From assembly GCA_016874055.1 (NCBI GenBank), contig VGVG01000010.1, positions 1 through 49,398 on the forward strand: 49,398 bases of DNA, read 5' to 3'. The notes under the pieces were generated by a model that had not been told where the DNA came from, did no database searches, and was given only the letters and a program-made list of their open reading frames with translations. Both the position numbers and the translations under genes were made by a program. Numbering within the stretch: position 1 is the first letter of the stretch; the number at the start of each line of letters is the position of its first letter. Origin of the DNA: Gammaproteobacteria bacterium (lineage in GTDB: Bacteria; Pseudomonadota; Gammaproteobacteria; Steroidobacterales; Steroidobacteraceae). Positions 1 through 8,974 of this stretch are shown in pieces.

Positions 1-2
1 TG

Positions 3-131
3 CCTGGGGACAACATCAAGATGACGGTCGAGTTGATCGCGCCGATCGCGATGGAAGACGGACTGCGCTTTGCGATCCGCGAGGGCGGCCGCACCGTCGG
101 TGCAGGCGTCGTCGCTAAGATCCTGAAATAG
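3..131 (+). CDS. tufA: Elongation factor Tu, C-terminal fragment (window edge)
   Basis: Only the last 42 codons are visible because the gene enters from the left edge. The peptide starts [20 protein letters not shown] and ends in [10 protein letters not shown], which is the C-terminal beta-barrel (domain 3) of EF-Tu, the GTPase that delivers aminoacyl-tRNA to the ribosome. The stop is followed after 17 nt by rpsJ with a purine-rich GAGAAGG between them. This suggests that the str operon reads straight into the S10 operon here. The copy is called tufA from its position before rpsJ; the rest of the gene cannot be judged. Confidence 0.95.
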   Translation, partial: PGDNIKMTVELIAPIAMEDGLRFAIREGGRTVGAGVVAKILK

Positions 132-148
132 AGAAGGCAGCACTATAT

Positions 149-460
149 ATGGCGAACCAGAACATCCGCATCAAGCTGAAGGCTTTTGACCATCGCCTCA
201 TCGACAGTTCCGCACGCGAAATCGTCGAAACGGCGAAGCGCACCGGAGCATCGGTCCGTGGCCCGGTTCCGTTGCCGACTAAGATGGAGCGCTACACGCT
301 TCTGGTCAGCCCACACGGCGACAAGGATGCTCGTGATCAGCTCGAGCTGCGGACGCATAAGCGTTTGATGGACATCTTGAACCCGACGGACAAAACCGTT
401 GACGCCCTGATGCGTCTCGAGCTTCCAGCCGGCGTGGACGTCCAGATCAAACTCAACTGA
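149..460 (+). CDS. rpsJ: 30S ribosomal protein S10
   Basis: S10 is a small-subunit head protein and also the NusE partner of NusB in transcription antitermination. The 103 residues equal the length of the E. coli protein, and the landmarks [27 protein letters not shown] and [18 protein letters not shown] are all present. The ATG has GAGAAGG upstream. It is the first gene of the S10 operon but lies only 17 nt after tufA, so the leader that precedes rpsJ in E. coli cannot fit. The next gene, rplC, is unusually far away (282 nt), and that spacer is structured. Confidence 0.98.
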   Translation: MANQNIRIKLKAFDHRLIDSSAREIVETAKRTGASVRGPVPLPTKMERYTLLVSPHGDKDARDQLELRTHKRLMDILNPTDKTVDALMRLELPAGVDVQIKLN

Positions 461-551
461 TCGGAGCTGATTAAAGGGCAATTTGGTTGTATTCGGGAAT
501 TTCCGGGTGCTTGCAAACACCAGATCGCCCGATTAGACTCCGAAGGTTTAC

Positions 552-734
552 CCCCGGACCTTTTGCCGGGGTGAGCCGCCGAACATTGGCGGGCATCGGG
601 CGAGGTTGGTGGGATGCCGCCAAGACCACTCGAGACATTTCGCGGCACTCCGCTGCGATTTCTCCAGTCGTTTCTCTCGCCTGAACGGCTCGAGAGCAGG
701 TCGTTGCGCCCGCCAATCGCAGTGGGCGCAGGAG
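552..734 (+). promoter_or_regulatory. Structured 5' leader of rplC inside the S10 operon (candidate autoregulatory RNA)
   Basis: The whole rpsJ-rplC spacer (461-742) holds no convincing gene. I can pair five successive hairpins by eye: 552-557/566-571 (CCCCGG/CCGGGG), 576-580/588-592, 641-646/652-657, 674-679/691-696 (CTCTCG/CGAGAG) and 705-711/724-730 (TGCGCCC/GGGCGCA). The last stem abuts the GGAG (731-734) of rplC. In E. coli the L4-responsive leader lies before rpsJ; here the corresponding place would be before rplC. Regulation by L4 or L3 is inference only. A weak promoter may start it: TTGCAA (511-516), 17 nt, TAGACT (534-539). Confidence 0.55.
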
Positions 735-742
735 ATAGATAT

Positions 743-1456
743 ATGGCAATCGGTCTTGTCGGCCGCAAGTGCGGCATGACACGGGTGTTCACGGACGCGG
801 GGGAATCGATCCCCGTAACCGTCATTGAGGTTCTTCCGAACCGAGTGACGCAGATCAAATCCGTCGACAGAGACGGCTACCAAGCGGTTCAAGTCACTTA
901 CGGCAACAGCCGTCCTCAGCTCGTCGGCAAAGCCGAGGCGGGGCATTACGCGAAGGCCGGTACGGCTCCGGGCAAGGCGCTGCTCGAATTCCGCCTTGTC
1001 GATAAAGAGGGCGAAGGCCTCGCCGTAGGCGCAGAAATCAAGGCGGACCACTTCCAGGCGGGCCAGATCGTTGATGTCTCGGGGACGACCATCGGTAAGG
1101 GTTTCGCGGGCACCATGAAGCGTCACAATTTCGGTGGCCACAATGCCTCGCACGGTGTGTCGGTCTCGCACCGAACACCGGGATCCATCGGTCAGCGTCA
1201 AACTCCGGGTCGAGTTTTTCAAGGTAAGCGCATGTCGGGCCATATGGGCATTGAGCGTCGCACTACCGAGAACCTTAAGATTGTCGAGGTCGATGTCGAG
1301 CGTAACTTGCTGCTTATCCGCGGTGCTATACCGGGCTCCGAGGGTGGTCAAGTGGTCGTGCGCCACTCGTTGAAGGCCTCTCGCCTTGCCAAGCGCAAGC
1401 GGATCGTACCGACCAAGGGCGCCGGTGCTGCTAAAGCGGCCCCCGCGAAGAAGTGA
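743..1456 (+). CDS. rplC: 50S ribosomal protein L3
   Basis: L3 is a primary 23S rRNA binder near the peptidyl-transferase centre. The start at 743 gives [16 protein letters not shown], the family N-terminus, with GGAG 8 nt upstream; an open frame continues upstream but does not resemble L3. The segment [18 protein letters not shown] contains the glutamine region methylated by PrmB in E. coli. The product is 237 aa against 209 in E. coli. The extra residues are mostly a C-terminal Ala/Lys tail ([13 protein letters not shown]), probably a flexible rRNA-binding extension. rplD follows after 17 nt. Confidence 0.97.
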   Translation: MAIGLVGRKCGMTRVFTDAGESIPVTVIEVLPNRVTQIKSVDRDGYQAVQVTYGNSRPQLVGKAEAGHYAKAGTAPGKALLEFRLVDKEGEGLAVGAEIKADHFQAGQIVDVSGTTIGKGFAGTMKRHNFGGHNASHGVSVSHRTPGSIGQRQTPGRVFQGKRMSGHMGIERRTTENLKIVEVDVERNLLLIRGAIPGSEGGQVVVRHSLKASRLAKRKRIVPTKGAGAAKAAPAKK

Positions 1457-1473
1457 TCGGGAGCGTACACGCC

Positions 1474-2079
1474 ATGAAAATCAAAATCGCGGGCGGCCCC
1501 AATGAGTTGCAACTCTCGGACGCCACGTTCGGCATCGAATACAACGAAGCGCTGGTTCATCAGGTTGTCGTCGCCTATCGGAACGCCGGTCGCTCGGGCG
1601 CCAAGGCCCAACTGACCAAGGCCGAGGTTCGAGGTGGTGGCAAGAAGCCCTGGAGTCAGAAGGGTTCTGGTCAGGCTCGAGCGGGTTCGATCCGCAGCCC
1701 TATCTGGGTGGGTGGTGGTCGAGCGTTCGCCGCGAAGCCGCGCAGCTTTGAGCAAAAGGTCAACCGGAAGATGTATAGCGGAGCGCTGCGCTCTATGCTC
1801 TCCGAGCTCGTTCGTCAGGATCGCCTCGTCGTGACGAACGGCATCGATCTCGAGGCGCCGAAGACTCGTCTCCTGGCTGCTCAACTGAAGTCGATGTCGC
1901 TCAGCAACGTTCTCATCGTACCCGAAGCCATCGACGAGAAGCTGTTCCTCGCTGCGCGCAACCTGCCGCACGTCGATGTGTTACCGGTCACCGCGCTCAA
2001 TCCGCTCGCGCTTGCGAGCTACGACAAGGTGCTCATGACCGTTGGCGCTATAAAGATGATTGAGGAGCGCCTTCAATGA
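1474..2079 (+). CDS. rplD: 50S ribosomal protein L4
   Basis: L4 lines the peptide exit tunnel and in E. coli also represses the S10 operon through its leader. Starting at the ATG at 1474 gives 201 aa, exactly the E. coli length; the frame is open seven codons further upstream, but that would overlap rplC. The tunnel-loop sequence [19 protein letters not shown] is intact. GGAG at 1460-1463 serves as the ribosome site. Its last codon overlaps the rplW start (ATGA), so the two are translationally coupled. Confidence 0.97.
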   Translation: MKIKIAGGPNELQLSDATFGIEYNEALVHQVVVAYRNAGRSGAKAQLTKAEVRGGGKKPWSQKGSGQARAGSIRSPIWVGGGRAFAAKPRSFEQKVNRKMYSGALRSMLSELVRQDRLVVTNGIDLEAPKTRLLAAQLKSMSLSNVLIVPEAIDEKLFLAARNLPHVDVLPVTALNPLALASYDKVLMTVGAIKMIEERLQ

Positions 2080-2393
2080 GCGCGGTCGCCAAGTTGACTC
2101 AAGAGCGTCTCATCAATGTGTTGGTCGCCCCGCACGTCACCGAAAAGACCGCGACTGCGATGCAGGACTCCAATCAGTACGCGTTTCGTGTACGCCGTGA
2201 CGCCAGCAAGCCCGACATCAAGGCTGCGGTTGAGCTCATGTTCCAGGTCAAGGTGCATTCGGTGAATGTCGCCATCGAACCGGGCAAGGTCCGCCGTCTC
2301 GGCAAGACCCGAGGCCGTACGCAAGACTTTAAGAAAGCTTACGTGCGTTTGGCGCCGGGCCAGACCATCGACTACGAAGCGAGGAAAGCCTAA
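2076..2393 (+). CDS. rplW: 50S ribosomal protein L23
   Basis: L23 sits at the exit of the peptide tunnel and is the docking site for trigger factor and SRP. The sequence contains [11 protein letters not shown], with the exposed glutamate used for trigger-factor contact in E. coli, and the C-terminal [15 protein letters not shown]. It has 105 aa (E. coli 100). The start ATG overlaps the rplD stop as ATGA, and its own TAA overlaps the rplB start as TAATG. This is tight coupling on both sides. Confidence 0.97.
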   Translation: MSAVAKLTQERLINVLVAPHVTEKTATAMQDSNQYAFRVRRDASKPDIKAAVELMFQVKVHSVNVAIEPGKVRRLGKTRGRTQDFKKAYVRLAPGQTIDYEARKA

Positions 2394-3229
2394 TGGCACT
2401 CGTCAAGACCAAGCCAACCTCGCCGGGTACCCGCTTCGTCGTCAAGATCGACAAGTCCCACTTATGGAAGGGTGGTCCTTACGAGCCACTGACGGGACGC
2501 CAGGCGAAGACCGGCGGCCGCAACAGCTATGGACGAATCACCACCCGCCACAAGGGCGGCGGTTCACGTCAAAAGTACCGCGTCATCGATCTCAAGCGTG
2601 ACAAGGACGGCATCAAGGGCGTCGTCGAGCGCATAGAGCACGATCCTAACCGTACCGGTCACATCGCGCTCATCAAGTATCTCGACGGTGAGCGTCGGTA
2701 CATTCTCGCGCCGAAGGGCGTGGTAGCAGGCGATGAAATCCGCTCAGGCGCCGATTCGCCGATTAAGGCGGGCAACGCGATGCAGCTGCGTCACATCCCG
2801 GTTGGTTCGACGGTTCACAACGTCGAGCTAAAGCCTGGTGCGGGTGGTCAACTTGCGCGCAGCGCCGGCAGTTCCGTGCAGTACACGGCTCGGGAAGGTA
2901 TCCGTGCGTACATCCGCCTTAAGTCGGGTGAGACGCGTAAGGTGCACATCAACTGCCGCGCCACAATCGGCGAAGTGAGCAACGACGAGCACAACCTGCG
3001 CAGCTACGGTAAGGCCGGTGCGAAGCGTTGGTTCGGTATTCGTCCGACGGTTCGAGGTCTCGCCATGAACCCAGTCGACCACCCCCACGGTGGTGGAGAG
3101 GGTAAGTCCGGTCAGGGTAATCCGCATCCCGTGTCGCCTTGGGGTTGGAACACCAAGGGCAAGAAGACGCGTACCAATAAGCGGACGGGTCACATGATCG
3201 TCCAGCGTCGGCAGAATAAGGTCCGCTGA
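2393..3229 (+). CDS. rplB: 50S ribosomal protein L2
   Basis: L2 is one of the most conserved large-subunit proteins, needed for subunit association and peptidyl-transferase activity. It has 278 aa (E. coli 273). The diagnostic segment [14 protein letters not shown] contains the conserved histidine close to the catalytic centre, and [16 protein letters not shown] marks the N-terminal part. Its start shares a base with the rplW stop. The C-terminus is basic ([19 protein letters not shown]), as usual. Confidence 0.98.
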   Translation: MALVKTKPTSPGTRFVVKIDKSHLWKGGPYEPLTGRQAKTGGRNSYGRITTRHKGGGSRQKYRVIDLKRDKDGIKGVVERIEHDPNRTGHIALIKYLDGERRYILAPKGVVAGDEIRSGADSPIKAGNAMQLRHIPVGSTVHNVELKPGAGGQLARSAGSSVQYTAREGIRAYIRLKSGETRKVHINCRATIGEVSNDEHNLRSYGKAGAKRWFGIRPTVRGLAMNPVDHPHGGGEGKSGQGNPHPVSPWGWNTKGKKTRTNKRTGHMIVQRRQNKVR

Positions 3230-3256
3230 GCGGGTCGGTAAGCTCAGGAGTCAAAA

Positions 3257-3532
3257 ATGCCTCGTTCATTGAAGAAAGGTCCGTTCGTCGATCTGCACCT
3301 CGCTAAGAAAGTTCAGACGGCTGTTGCCAAGAACGATCGCAAGCCGATCAAGACTTGGTCGCGACGCTCGATGGTCGTTCCCGAAATGGTGGGTCTCACC
3401 ATTGCGGTTCACAATGGCAAGCAGCACATCCCTGTTCTCGTCACCGAGAATATGGTGGGCCACAAGCTCGGCGAGTTCGCCCCGACGCGTATCTTCAAGG
3501 GGCACTCCGGCGACAAGAAGGTCGCAGCCTGA
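3257..3532 (+). CDS. rpsS: 30S ribosomal protein S19
   Basis: S19 binds the head of 16S rRNA together with S13. The 91 residues match the family (E. coli 92) and begin with the typical [12 protein letters not shown]. Later landmarks are [25 protein letters not shown] and [10 protein letters not shown] good AGGAG at 3246-3250 lies 6 nt before the ATG. It sits between rplB and rplV in the standard S10-operon order. Confidence 0.97.
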   Translation: MPRSLKKGPFVDLHLAKKVQTAVAKNDRKPIKTWSRRSMVVPEMVGLTIAVHNGKQHIPVLVTENMVGHKLGEFAPTRIFKGHSGDKKVAA

Positions 3533-3546
3533 GCCAGGAGCAATCA

Positions 3547-3888
3547 ATGGAAGTCATGGCAAAACTTAAGCATGTCCGGATCTCTCCGCAAAAATGCCGT
3601 CTCGTCGCTGACGTGGTACGCGGCAAGTCAGTCGGCAACGCGCTCGCTACACTGCGCTTCATACCGAAGAAGGGCGCTGAGATCGTCCTCAAGGTCCTCG
3701 AGTCCGCAGTCGCTAACGCCGAGAATAACAATGGCGCCGACATCGACGAACTCAAGGTTCACCGCATCATGGTAGACATCGCCCCGGTACTGAAGCGCTT
3801 CGCCGCTCGCGCCAAAGGTCGCGGTGCTCGCATCGTTAAGCGTAATAGCCACATCACCGTCGTAGTGAGCGACGGCAGGAAGGACTGA
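3547..3888 (+). CDS. rplV: 50S ribosomal protein L22
   Basis: L22 is an early assembly protein whose long beta-hairpin lines the exit tunnel and is a site of macrolide resistance mutations. The reading frame is open far upstream through rpsS, but GGAG at 3537-3540 is well placed for the ATG at 3547, giving [20 protein letters not shown] and 113 aa (E. coli 110). An alternative ATG at 3556 is too far from the ribosome site. The hairpin region ([20 protein letters not shown]) is intact. Confidence 0.96.
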   Translation: MEVMAKLKHVRISPQKCRLVADVVRGKSVGNALATLRFIPKKGAEIVLKVLESAVANAENNNGADIDELKVHRIMVDIAPVLKRFAARAKGRGARIVKRNSHITVVVSDGRKD

Positions 3889-3891
3889 TTC

Positions 3892-4617
3892 ATGGGTCAG
3901 AAAGTTAATCCGATCGGCATTCGTCTTGGCATCACCCGCGAGTGGACCTCGAAGTGGTATGCCGCCAAGAAGCTTTTCCCGCACCTCGTACACACCGACT
4001 TTCGCGTGCGTACATTCCTGCGCAAGAAGCTCGCCGAGGCCTCGGTCTCGTGCATTCAGATCGAGCGGGCAGCCAACAAGGCCAACATCACGATCGAGAC
4101 GGCTCGTCCGGGCATCGTCATCGGTAAGAAGGGTGAGGACATCGAGAAGCTGCGCGCTGAAACGGCTACACTGCTCGGTCTTCCGGTGGTCGACATCCGT
4201 CTCAATATCTCCGAGATTCGCAAGCCCGAGCTCGATGCGCAGCTCGTTGCCGATGGCATCGCGCGGCAAATCGAAAAGCGCGTGATGTTCCGTCGTGCTA
4301 TGAAGCGCGCCGTGATGAGCACGATGCGCAGTGGTGCTCTCGGTATTAAGGTTCGCCTGTCGGGTCGTCTCAACGGAGCCGAAATCGCCCGGACCGAGTG
4401 GTCGCGTGAAGGTCGTATCCCGCTGCACACCTTCCGCGCCGATATTGGCTACGGTTTTGGTGAAGCCCGCACCACTTACGGTGTGATCGGTGTCAAAGTT
4501 TGGATCTTCAAGGGAGAAGTGTTCGACAAGGAAGATTTATCGAAGAGCGTTGAAGGCGACGCTACCGCCAGCCCTGTAACCGATGCCACACCCGCTGCTG
4601 TTGCGACGGCGTCGTGA
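3892..4617 (+). CDS. rpsC: 30S ribosomal protein S3
   Basis: S3 forms part of the mRNA entry tunnel and contributes to helicase activity. The start [14 protein letters not shown] is diagnostic, and the KH domain shows the GxxG loop in [14 protein letters not shown]. It has 241 aa (E. coli 233). The extra length is a low-complexity C-terminus rich in Ala, Thr and Val that ends [11 protein letters not shown], in contrast to the usual Lys/Arg-rich tail. It lies only 3 nt after the rplV stop. Confidence 0.97.
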   Translation: MGQKVNPIGIRLGITREWTSKWYAAKKLFPHLVHTDFRVRTFLRKKLAEASVSCIQIERAANKANITIETARPGIVIGKKGEDIEKLRAETATLLGLPVVDIRLNISEIRKPELDAQLVADGIARQIEKRVMFRRAMKRAVMSTMRSGALGIKVRLSGRLNGAEIARTEWSREGRIPLHTFRADIGYGFGEARTTYGVIGVKVWIFKGEVFDKEDLSKSVEGDATASPVTDATPAAVATAS

Positions 4618-4640
4618 TCGGAACCTGAGGTTTTGCGCCT

Positions 4641-5054
4641 ATGATGCAACCCAAGCGAACCAAGTTCCGCAAGCAGTTCAAGGGCGATAACGTCGGACTC
4701 GCGCAGCGTGGCAACTCTGTGGCGTTCGGCGACTTCGGCCTCAAGGCCACTGAGCGTGCGCGCATGACGGCCCGCGAGATTGAAGCGGCTCGTCGTGCGA
4801 TGGCCCGTCACGTGAAGCGCGGCGGTCAGATCTGGATCCGTGTCTTTCCGGACGTCCCCATCTCGAAGAAGCCTCTCGAAGTCCGCATGGGCGCGGGTAA
4901 GGGTAACGTCGAGTACTGGGTCGCCAAGGTGAAGCCCGGCAAGGTTCTCTTCGAAATGGAAGGGGTGGACGAGACGACCGCTCGAGAGGCGTTTCGCCTG
5001 GCTGGCGCCAAGCTCTCAGTGACCACCTCGTTCGTGAAGCGACAGGTACGTTGA
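4641..5054 (+). CDS. rplP: 50S ribosomal protein L16
   Basis: L16 organises the A-site region of the large subunit and is required late in 50S assembly. The N-terminus [15 protein letters not shown] replaces the usual MLQPKRTK, and 137 aa matches the family (E. coli 136). The ATG at 4644 is an alternative, but the family pattern favours 4641. The middle carries [18 protein letters not shown] and the C-terminus [12 protein letters not shown], both typical. rpmC begins 1 nt after the stop. Confidence 0.97.
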   Translation: MMQPKRTKFRKQFKGDNVGLAQRGNSVAFGDFGLKATERARMTAREIEAARRAMARHVKRGGQIWIRVFPDVPISKKPLEVRMGAGKGNVEYWVAKVKPGKVLFEMEGVDETTAREAFRLAGAKLSVTTSFVKRQVR

Positions 5055-5055
5055 C

Positions 5056-5265
5056 ATGAACGCTAAAGAAATGCGCGGCAAGGCCGCCAAAGAACTCAAT
5101 GAGAAACTTCTCAAGCTGCGGCGTGAGCAGTTCTCGCTGCGTATGCAGCGCGTCATGGGTCAGGCGGTCAAGCCGAATGACTTTGGTCGCGTTCGCAAGG
5201 ACATCGCACGCCTCAAAACCGTGCTCGCTGAACAGGCCGCCGCGGCGAAGGCGACGGGGAAGTAA
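5056..5265 (+). CDS. rpmC: 50S ribosomal protein L29
   Basis: L29 lies beside L23 at the tunnel exit. It is a small two-helix protein of 69 aa (E. coli 63), starting MNAKEMRGKAAKELNEKL and containing the family segment KLRREQFSLRMQ and VRKDIARLKTVL. The Ala/Lys-rich end (AAAAKATGK) is a short extension. It is packed between rplP (1 nt) and rpsQ (3 nt). Confidence 0.95.
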   Translation: MNAKEMRGKAAKELNEKLLKLRREQFSLRMQRVMGQAVKPNDFGRVRKDIARLKTVLAEQAAAAKATGK

Positions 5266-5268
5266 TCC

Positions 5269-5538
5269 ATGACTACCGCAACTGCCACCGAAACCAAGAC
5301 TTTGCGTACCGTTACTGGGCGTGTGGTCAGCAACAAGATGAACAAGACCATCTCCGTCGAAGTCGAGCGTCTGGTCAAGCATCCGCGTTACGGCAAGTAC
5401 ATCCGCCGTACCACGAAGCTGCTTGCGCACGATGAGACGAACGAATCCCGCGAGGGTGACACTGTGACGATCGCGGAGTGCCGTCCGCTGTCGCGTAGCA
5501 AGTCCTGGCGGCTGGTTGCCGTGGAGCGTGCATCTTGA
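5269..5538 (+). CDS. rpsQ: 30S ribosomal protein S17
   Basis: S17 is a primary 16S rRNA binder with an OB fold. The sequence has [21 protein letters not shown], the HPRYGKYI loop and the C-terminal [21 protein letters not shown]. All are family hallmarks. It has 89 aa against 84 in E. coli, with an N-terminal Thr/Ala run of about ten residues. The stop TGA (5536-5538) overlaps the TTG start of rplN. Confidence 0.97.
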   Translation: MTTATATETKTLRTVTGRVVSNKMNKTISVEVERLVKHPRYGKYIRRTTKLLAHDETNESREGDTVTIAECRPLSRSKSWRLVAVERAS

Positions 5539-5903
5539 TTCAACTGCAATCCATCCTAAAGGCGGCCGACAACAGCGGCGCGAAGACGCTCATGTGCATA
5601 AAGGTGATGGGCGGCACGCGTCGGCGCTATGCCGCCGTGGGCGACGTCATCAAGGTTTCTGTCAAGGATGCGATCCCGCGCGGCAAGGTCAAGAAGGGCG
5701 AGGTGTATGACGCCGTCGTCGTGCGTACCCGTCGTGGCGTGCGTCGTACCGATGGCTCGCTCATTAAGTTTGACGGTAATGCTGCTGTACTGCTCACCAA
5801 CAAGCTCGAGCCGGTCGGCACTCGCATCTTCGGACCGGTGACTCGAGAGCTGCGTAACGCGCAGTTCATGAAGATCATCTCGCTGGCACCGGAAGTCCTC
5901 TGA
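5535..5903 (+). CDS. rplN: 50S ribosomal protein L14 (TTG start)
   Basis: L14 forms part of the intersubunit bridge. From the TTG at 5535 the protein reads [21 protein letters not shown], matching the conserved L14 start (MIQ.Q). No ATG or GTG lies where the family begins, so TTG is the real start. It overlaps the rpsQ stop as TTGA, pointing to translational coupling. Length is 122 aa (E. coli 123), and [21 protein letters not shown] and [13 protein letters not shown] are intact. Confidence 0.96.
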   Translation: MIQLQSILKAADNSGAKTLMCIKVMGGTRRRYAAVGDVIKVSVKDAIPRGKVKKGEVYDAVVVRTRRGVRRTDGSLIKFDGNAAVLLTNKLEPVGTRIFGPVTRELRNAQFMKIISLAPEVL

Positions 5904-5914
5904 GGAATATCGCC

Positions 5915-6232
5915 ATGAGAAAGATTCGTAAAGGCGACATCGTTATAGTCATCTCGGGCCGGGATAAGGGTCGCAAGGGCGCCGTGGTGAGTGTGCGCGA
6001 CGACGACACCGTCATCGTCGAGAACATCAATCGCGTGAAGCGTCACACGCGCGGCAACCCGCAGCAGAACAAGCCGGGTGGCATCCTCGAGAGGGAGGTT
6101 CCGCTGCACGTGTCAAAAATCGCGCTGTTCAACCCTGGGACGCAGAAGGGTGATCGAGTGGGCGTGAAGCGCCTCACTGACGGTAAGCGCGTTCGGTTCT
6201 TTAAGTCCAACGGAGAAATGATCGACGCGTAA
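5915..6232 (+). CDS. rplX: 50S ribosomal protein L24
   Basis: L24 is an assembly initiator that binds the 5' end of 23S rRNA. The KOW motif is visible at the start ([20 protein letters not shown]), and [12 protein letters not shown] follows. It has 105 aa (E. coli 104). GAGGA directly after the rplN stop forms the ribosome site for the ATG at 5915. In E. coli the S8 repressor site of the spc operon lies around the rplX-rplE junction; I did not establish that structure here. Confidence 0.97.
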   Translation: MRKIRKGDIVIVISGRDKGRKGAVVSVRDDDTVIVENINRVKRHTRGNPQQNKPGGILEREVPLHVSKIALFNPGTQKGDRVGVKRLTDGKRVRFFKSNGEMIDA

Positions 6233-6258
6233 GTGTCGGTCCATCAGGGCAAACAAAC

Positions 6259-6798
6259 ATGGCAAGGCTCCAACACATCTATCGTGAAAAGGTTGTTCCG
6301 CAGCTCCTTAATCACCTCGGTATCAAAAATGTGATGGAAGTACCGAAGATCGTCAAGATCACGGTCAACATGGGCGTGGGCGAAGCGGTCGCTGACAAAA
6401 AAGTCATCGAAGCTGCGGCGGACGATCTCGCCAAGATTACCGGTCAGAGGCCGGTGCTCTGCCAGGCGCGTAAGTCGATCGCCTCGTTCAAGGTCCGTGA
6501 GGGTCTGGCGATCGGCTGTAAGGTCACGCTGCGCGGCAAGCGCATGTACGAGTTCCTTGACCGCCTGATCAGCGTCGCCATGCCGCGCATCCGAGACTTC
6601 CGTGGCGTCTCTCCTCGCTCGTTCGACGGTCGTGGTAACTACAACATGGGCGTCAAAGAACAAATCATCTTCCCAGAGATCCAGTACGACCAGATCGACC
6701 AGATCCGAGGCATGGACATCACCATCACCACCACGGCGAGGGATGACAAGGCGGGTCGAGCTCTGCTCGAAGCCTTCCAGTTCCCGTTCCGTAAGTAA
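6259..6798 (+). CDS. rplE: 50S ribosomal protein L5
   Basis: L5 binds 5S rRNA and contacts S13 in an intersubunit bridge. It has 179 aa, exactly the E. coli length. It shows [16 protein letters not shown], the [18 protein letters not shown] block and [20 protein letters not shown]. It is followed after 16 nt by rpsN, the usual order of the spc operon. Confidence 0.97.
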   Translation: MARLQHIYREKVVPQLLNHLGIKNVMEVPKIVKITVNMGVGEAVADKKVIEAAADDLAKITGQRPVLCQARKSIASFKVREGLAIGCKVTLRGKRMYEFLDRLISVAMPRIRDFRGVSPRSFDGRGNYNMGVKEQIIFPEIQYDQIDQIRGMDITITTTARDDKAGRALLEAFQFPFRK

Positions 6799-6814
6799 TA
6801 GGGCAGCGAAGCAC

Positions 6815-7120
6815 ATGGCCAAGACAAGCATGGTCGAGCGCGAGAAGCGTCGCGCCGAAATTGCCAAAAAATACTCCGCGAGGCGAGCGCAGCTGAAGGA
6901 GGCGATCCGGAGTCCTCGCACATCGCCGGAAAATCGCGTTGCTGCACAGGTTGCGTTGCAGAAAATGCCGCGCGATGCCAGCCCGAGTCGTGGCCGTCAC
7001 CGCTGTGCTATCACTGGGCGTCCGCGTGGCGTATACCGCAAGTTCGGTCTTTCGCGGGCGAAGATCCGCGAGACCGTGAGCCGTGGCGAGTTGCCCGGCG
7101 TGTCGAAGGCGAGCTGGTAG
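6815..7120 (+). CDS. rpsN: 30S ribosomal protein S14 (zinc-free type)
   Basis: S14 is a late-binding protein of the 30S head. The ATG at 6815 gives [20 protein letters not shown] and 101 aa, the length of the long, zinc-free class. The CxxC pairs of the short zinc class are absent. A longer open frame reaches back into rplE but has no homology there. The C-terminal part [18 protein letters not shown] and the ending LPGVSKASW are family hallmarks. Confidence 0.97.
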   Translation: MAKTSMVEREKRRAEIAKKYSARRAQLKEAIRSPRTSPENRVAAQVALQKMPRDASPSRGRHRCAITGRPRGVYRKFGLSRAKIRETVSRGELPGVSKASW

Positions 7121-7133
7121 GAGCGCGCGACAT

Positions 7134-7529
7134 ATGAGTATGACTGATCCTATTGCCGATCTGCTGACCCGCATCCGTAACGCGCAACTCGCTCGTAAAA
7201 GCGAGGTGAGCGTCGGCTCGTCACGTCTGAAGCAGGCGGTTCTAAAGGTGTTAAAGGACGAGGGTTACGTTGCGGATTTTCGTATGGTCTGTGAGGGCGG
7301 CAAGAGTACGATCACCATCGCTCTCAAATATTTCGACGGACGTCCCGTCATCGATCGTCTCGAGCGTGTCTCGCGGCCTGGCTTGCGTATCTACCGCGGC
7401 AAGGACGAGCTTCCGAAGGTGTTGGGCGGTATGGGTACCGTGATTGTCTCGACCCCGAAGGGTGTCATGACGGACAAGCAGGCCCGCGCCATCGGGCAAG
7501 GTGGCGAAGTGCTGTGTATCGTCGCTTAA
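7134..7529 (+). CDS. rpsH: 30S ribosomal protein S8
   Basis: S8 is a primary 16S rRNA binder and, in E. coli, the translational repressor of the spc operon. The start at 7134 gives [18 protein letters not shown], the conserved N-terminus, and 131 aa (E. coli 130). TAGGAG around the rpsN stop serves as the ribosome site. The C-terminus [22 protein letters not shown] is the usual conserved end. Confidence 0.97.
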   Translation: MSMTDPIADLLTRIRNAQLARKSEVSVGSSRLKQAVLKVLKDEGYVADFRMVCEGGKSTITIALKYFDGRPVIDRLERVSRPGLRIYRGKDELPKVLGGMGTVIVSTPKGVMTDKQARAIGQGGEVLCIVA

Positions 7530-7539
7530 GGAGTTGAAC

Positions 7540-8064
7540 ATGAGTCGTGTAGCAAAACAACCGGTTGCGCTGCCGCTGGGTGTCACTGCGACGATTACCG
7601 CGGAGGCGGTTACGCTGAAGGGGGCTAAGGGCACCTTGTCAGTGTCGCTCAACGGTGGCGTGAAAGTGGTGCAGACCGCGAAGAACCTGGAGTTGCTCTA
7701 CGACGCGAGCAATCGCATGCAGGCGGGTGTCACGCGCGCTCACCTCGTCAACTCGGTGCTTGGCGTGTCGGAGGGTTACGAGTGTAAGCTCGAGCTTGTC
7801 GGCGTCGGTTATCGCGCGGCAGTGCAGGGCAAGGCCCTCAACCTGACGCTCGGCTTCTCGCACCCGGTAGTCGTCGACATGCCTGACGGCATCACTTGCG
7901 AGGCCCCGAGTCAGACCGAAATCGTCATCAAGGGTTCGGACAAGCAGCGCGTGGGCCAGTTGGCCGCCGAGATCCGCGGTCTTCGTCCGCCCGAGCCGTA
8001 TAAGGGTAAGGGTGTGCGCTACGCAGGAGAGAAGATCACCCTCAAGGAAGGCAAGAAAAAGTAA
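7540..8064 (+). CDS. rplF: 50S ribosomal protein L6
   Basis: L6 binds helix 97 of 23S rRNA near the GTPase-associated centre. The ATG at 7540 gives [20 protein letters not shown] and 174 aa (E. coli 177). TAAGGAG overlaps the rpsH stop and is a strong ribosome site. The C-terminal motif [20 protein letters not shown] is the L6 signature. Confidence 0.97.
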   Translation: MSRVAKQPVALPLGVTATITAEAVTLKGAKGTLSVSLNGGVKVVQTAKNLELLYDASNRMQAGVTRAHLVNSVLGVSEGYECKLELVGVGYRAAVQGKALNLTLGFSHPVVVDMPDGITCEAPSQTEIVIKGSDKQRVGQLAAEIRGLRPPEPYKGKGVRYAGEKITLKEGKKK

Positions 8065-8087
8065 GCGCGCGGAACGAGGATCGAGCG

Positions 8088-8447
8088 ATGCAGATCACCA
8101 AAAAAGAGCGGCGTCGACGCCGCGCCGTACGAACCCGTGCGAAGGTTCGCGAACTGGGTCAGCCACGTCTTACCGTTCATCGCACGCCGCGCCATATCTA
8201 CGCGCAGGTTTTCGATGCGAGCGGTGCGAAAGTACTGGTTGCGGCCTCGACTGTTCAGGACGTCATCGCAAACGGCCTGAGCGGCACCGGTAACGTCGTT
8301 GCTGCGAAGGCGGTCGGTCGTGCGATCGCCGAGCGCGCTAAGGCCGCTGGCATTTCGCAAGTGGCTTTCGATCGAGCGGGTTTCATGTACCACGGTCGGG
8401 TCAAGGCGCTGGCAGAGGCCGCGCGTGAAGCCGGTCTAAAGTTTTAA
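8088..8447 (+). CDS. rplR: 50S ribosomal protein L18
   Basis: L18 is one of the three 5S rRNA-binding proteins. It has 119 aa (E. coli 117), with a basic N-terminus ([16 protein letters not shown]), the [19 protein letters not shown] strand and the C-terminal [23 protein letters not shown]. All are characteristic. It lies 23 nt after rplF with GAACGAGGA before the ATG. Confidence 0.97.
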   Translation: MQITKKERRRRRAVRTRAKVRELGQPRLTVHRTPRHIYAQVFDASGAKVLVAASTVQDVIANGLSGTGNVVAAKAVGRAIAERAKAAGISQVAFDRAGFMYHGRVKALAEAAREAGLKF

Positions 8448-8462
8448 AGCAGGACATCCCCT

Positions 8463-8969
8463 ATGGCACGTGTCGAAAAATCTCAGGCCACGGACGAATA
8501 TCTCGAGAAACTTGTCGCCGTAAACCGCACCTCCAAGACGGTGAAGGGCGGACGTCAGTTCGGCTTCACCGCACTTACTGTGGTGGGCGATGGCGCCGGC
8601 CGCGTCGGTTTCGGTTTCGGTAAGGCGCGTGAAGTTCCCGTGGCTATTTCGAAGGCGATGACGGCAGCGCGTAAGAATATGGTCAACGTTTCGCTTCGTA
8701 ACGAGACGCTGCACTACGCAGTGAAGGGCAGCCACGGTGCGACTCGCGTGCTGATGCAGCCGGCCTCGGACGGTACGGGTGTCATCGCCGGCGGCGGCAT
8801 GCGTGCCGTGCTCGAGTGTGCGGGCGTTCGAAACGTGCTTGCGAAGAGCTACGGCTCGCGTAACGCGATCAACGTCGTGCGCGCGACGGTCAAGGCGCTC
8901 GTCGCGGTGCGTTCGCCAGAAGTCATCGCCGCGAAGCGCGGCAAGTCCCTCGAAGAAATCATGGGTTAA
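8463..8969 (+). CDS. rpsE: 30S ribosomal protein S5
   Basis: S5 is a fidelity protein at the mRNA entry side. The N-terminal double-stranded-RNA-binding fold is visible in [19 protein letters not shown] and [12 protein letters not shown], and the C-terminal half has [20 protein letters not shown]. Length is 168 aa (E. coli 167). It is followed after 5 nt by rpmD. Confidence 0.97.
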   Translation: MARVEKSQATDEYLEKLVAVNRTSKTVKGGRQFGFTALTVVGDGAGRVGFGFGKAREVPVAISKAMTAARKNMVNVSLRNETLHYAVKGSHGATRVLMQPASDGTGVIAGGGMRAVLECAGVRNVLAKSYGSRNAINVVRATVKALVAVRSPEVIAAKRGKSLEEIMG

Positions 8970-8974
8970 GGATC

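Noticed and set aside
548-1366. Long open frame on the minus strand over rplC (272 aa)
   Set aside because: It is antisense to a certain ribosomal gene, has no recognisable motif, and the other strand shows full L3 homology. GC-rich codon bias produces such shadows.
3355-3888. Long rplV frame starting inside rpsS
   Set aside because: Homology and the GGAG at 3537-3540 point to the ATG at 3547; the upstream part is rpsS in another frame.
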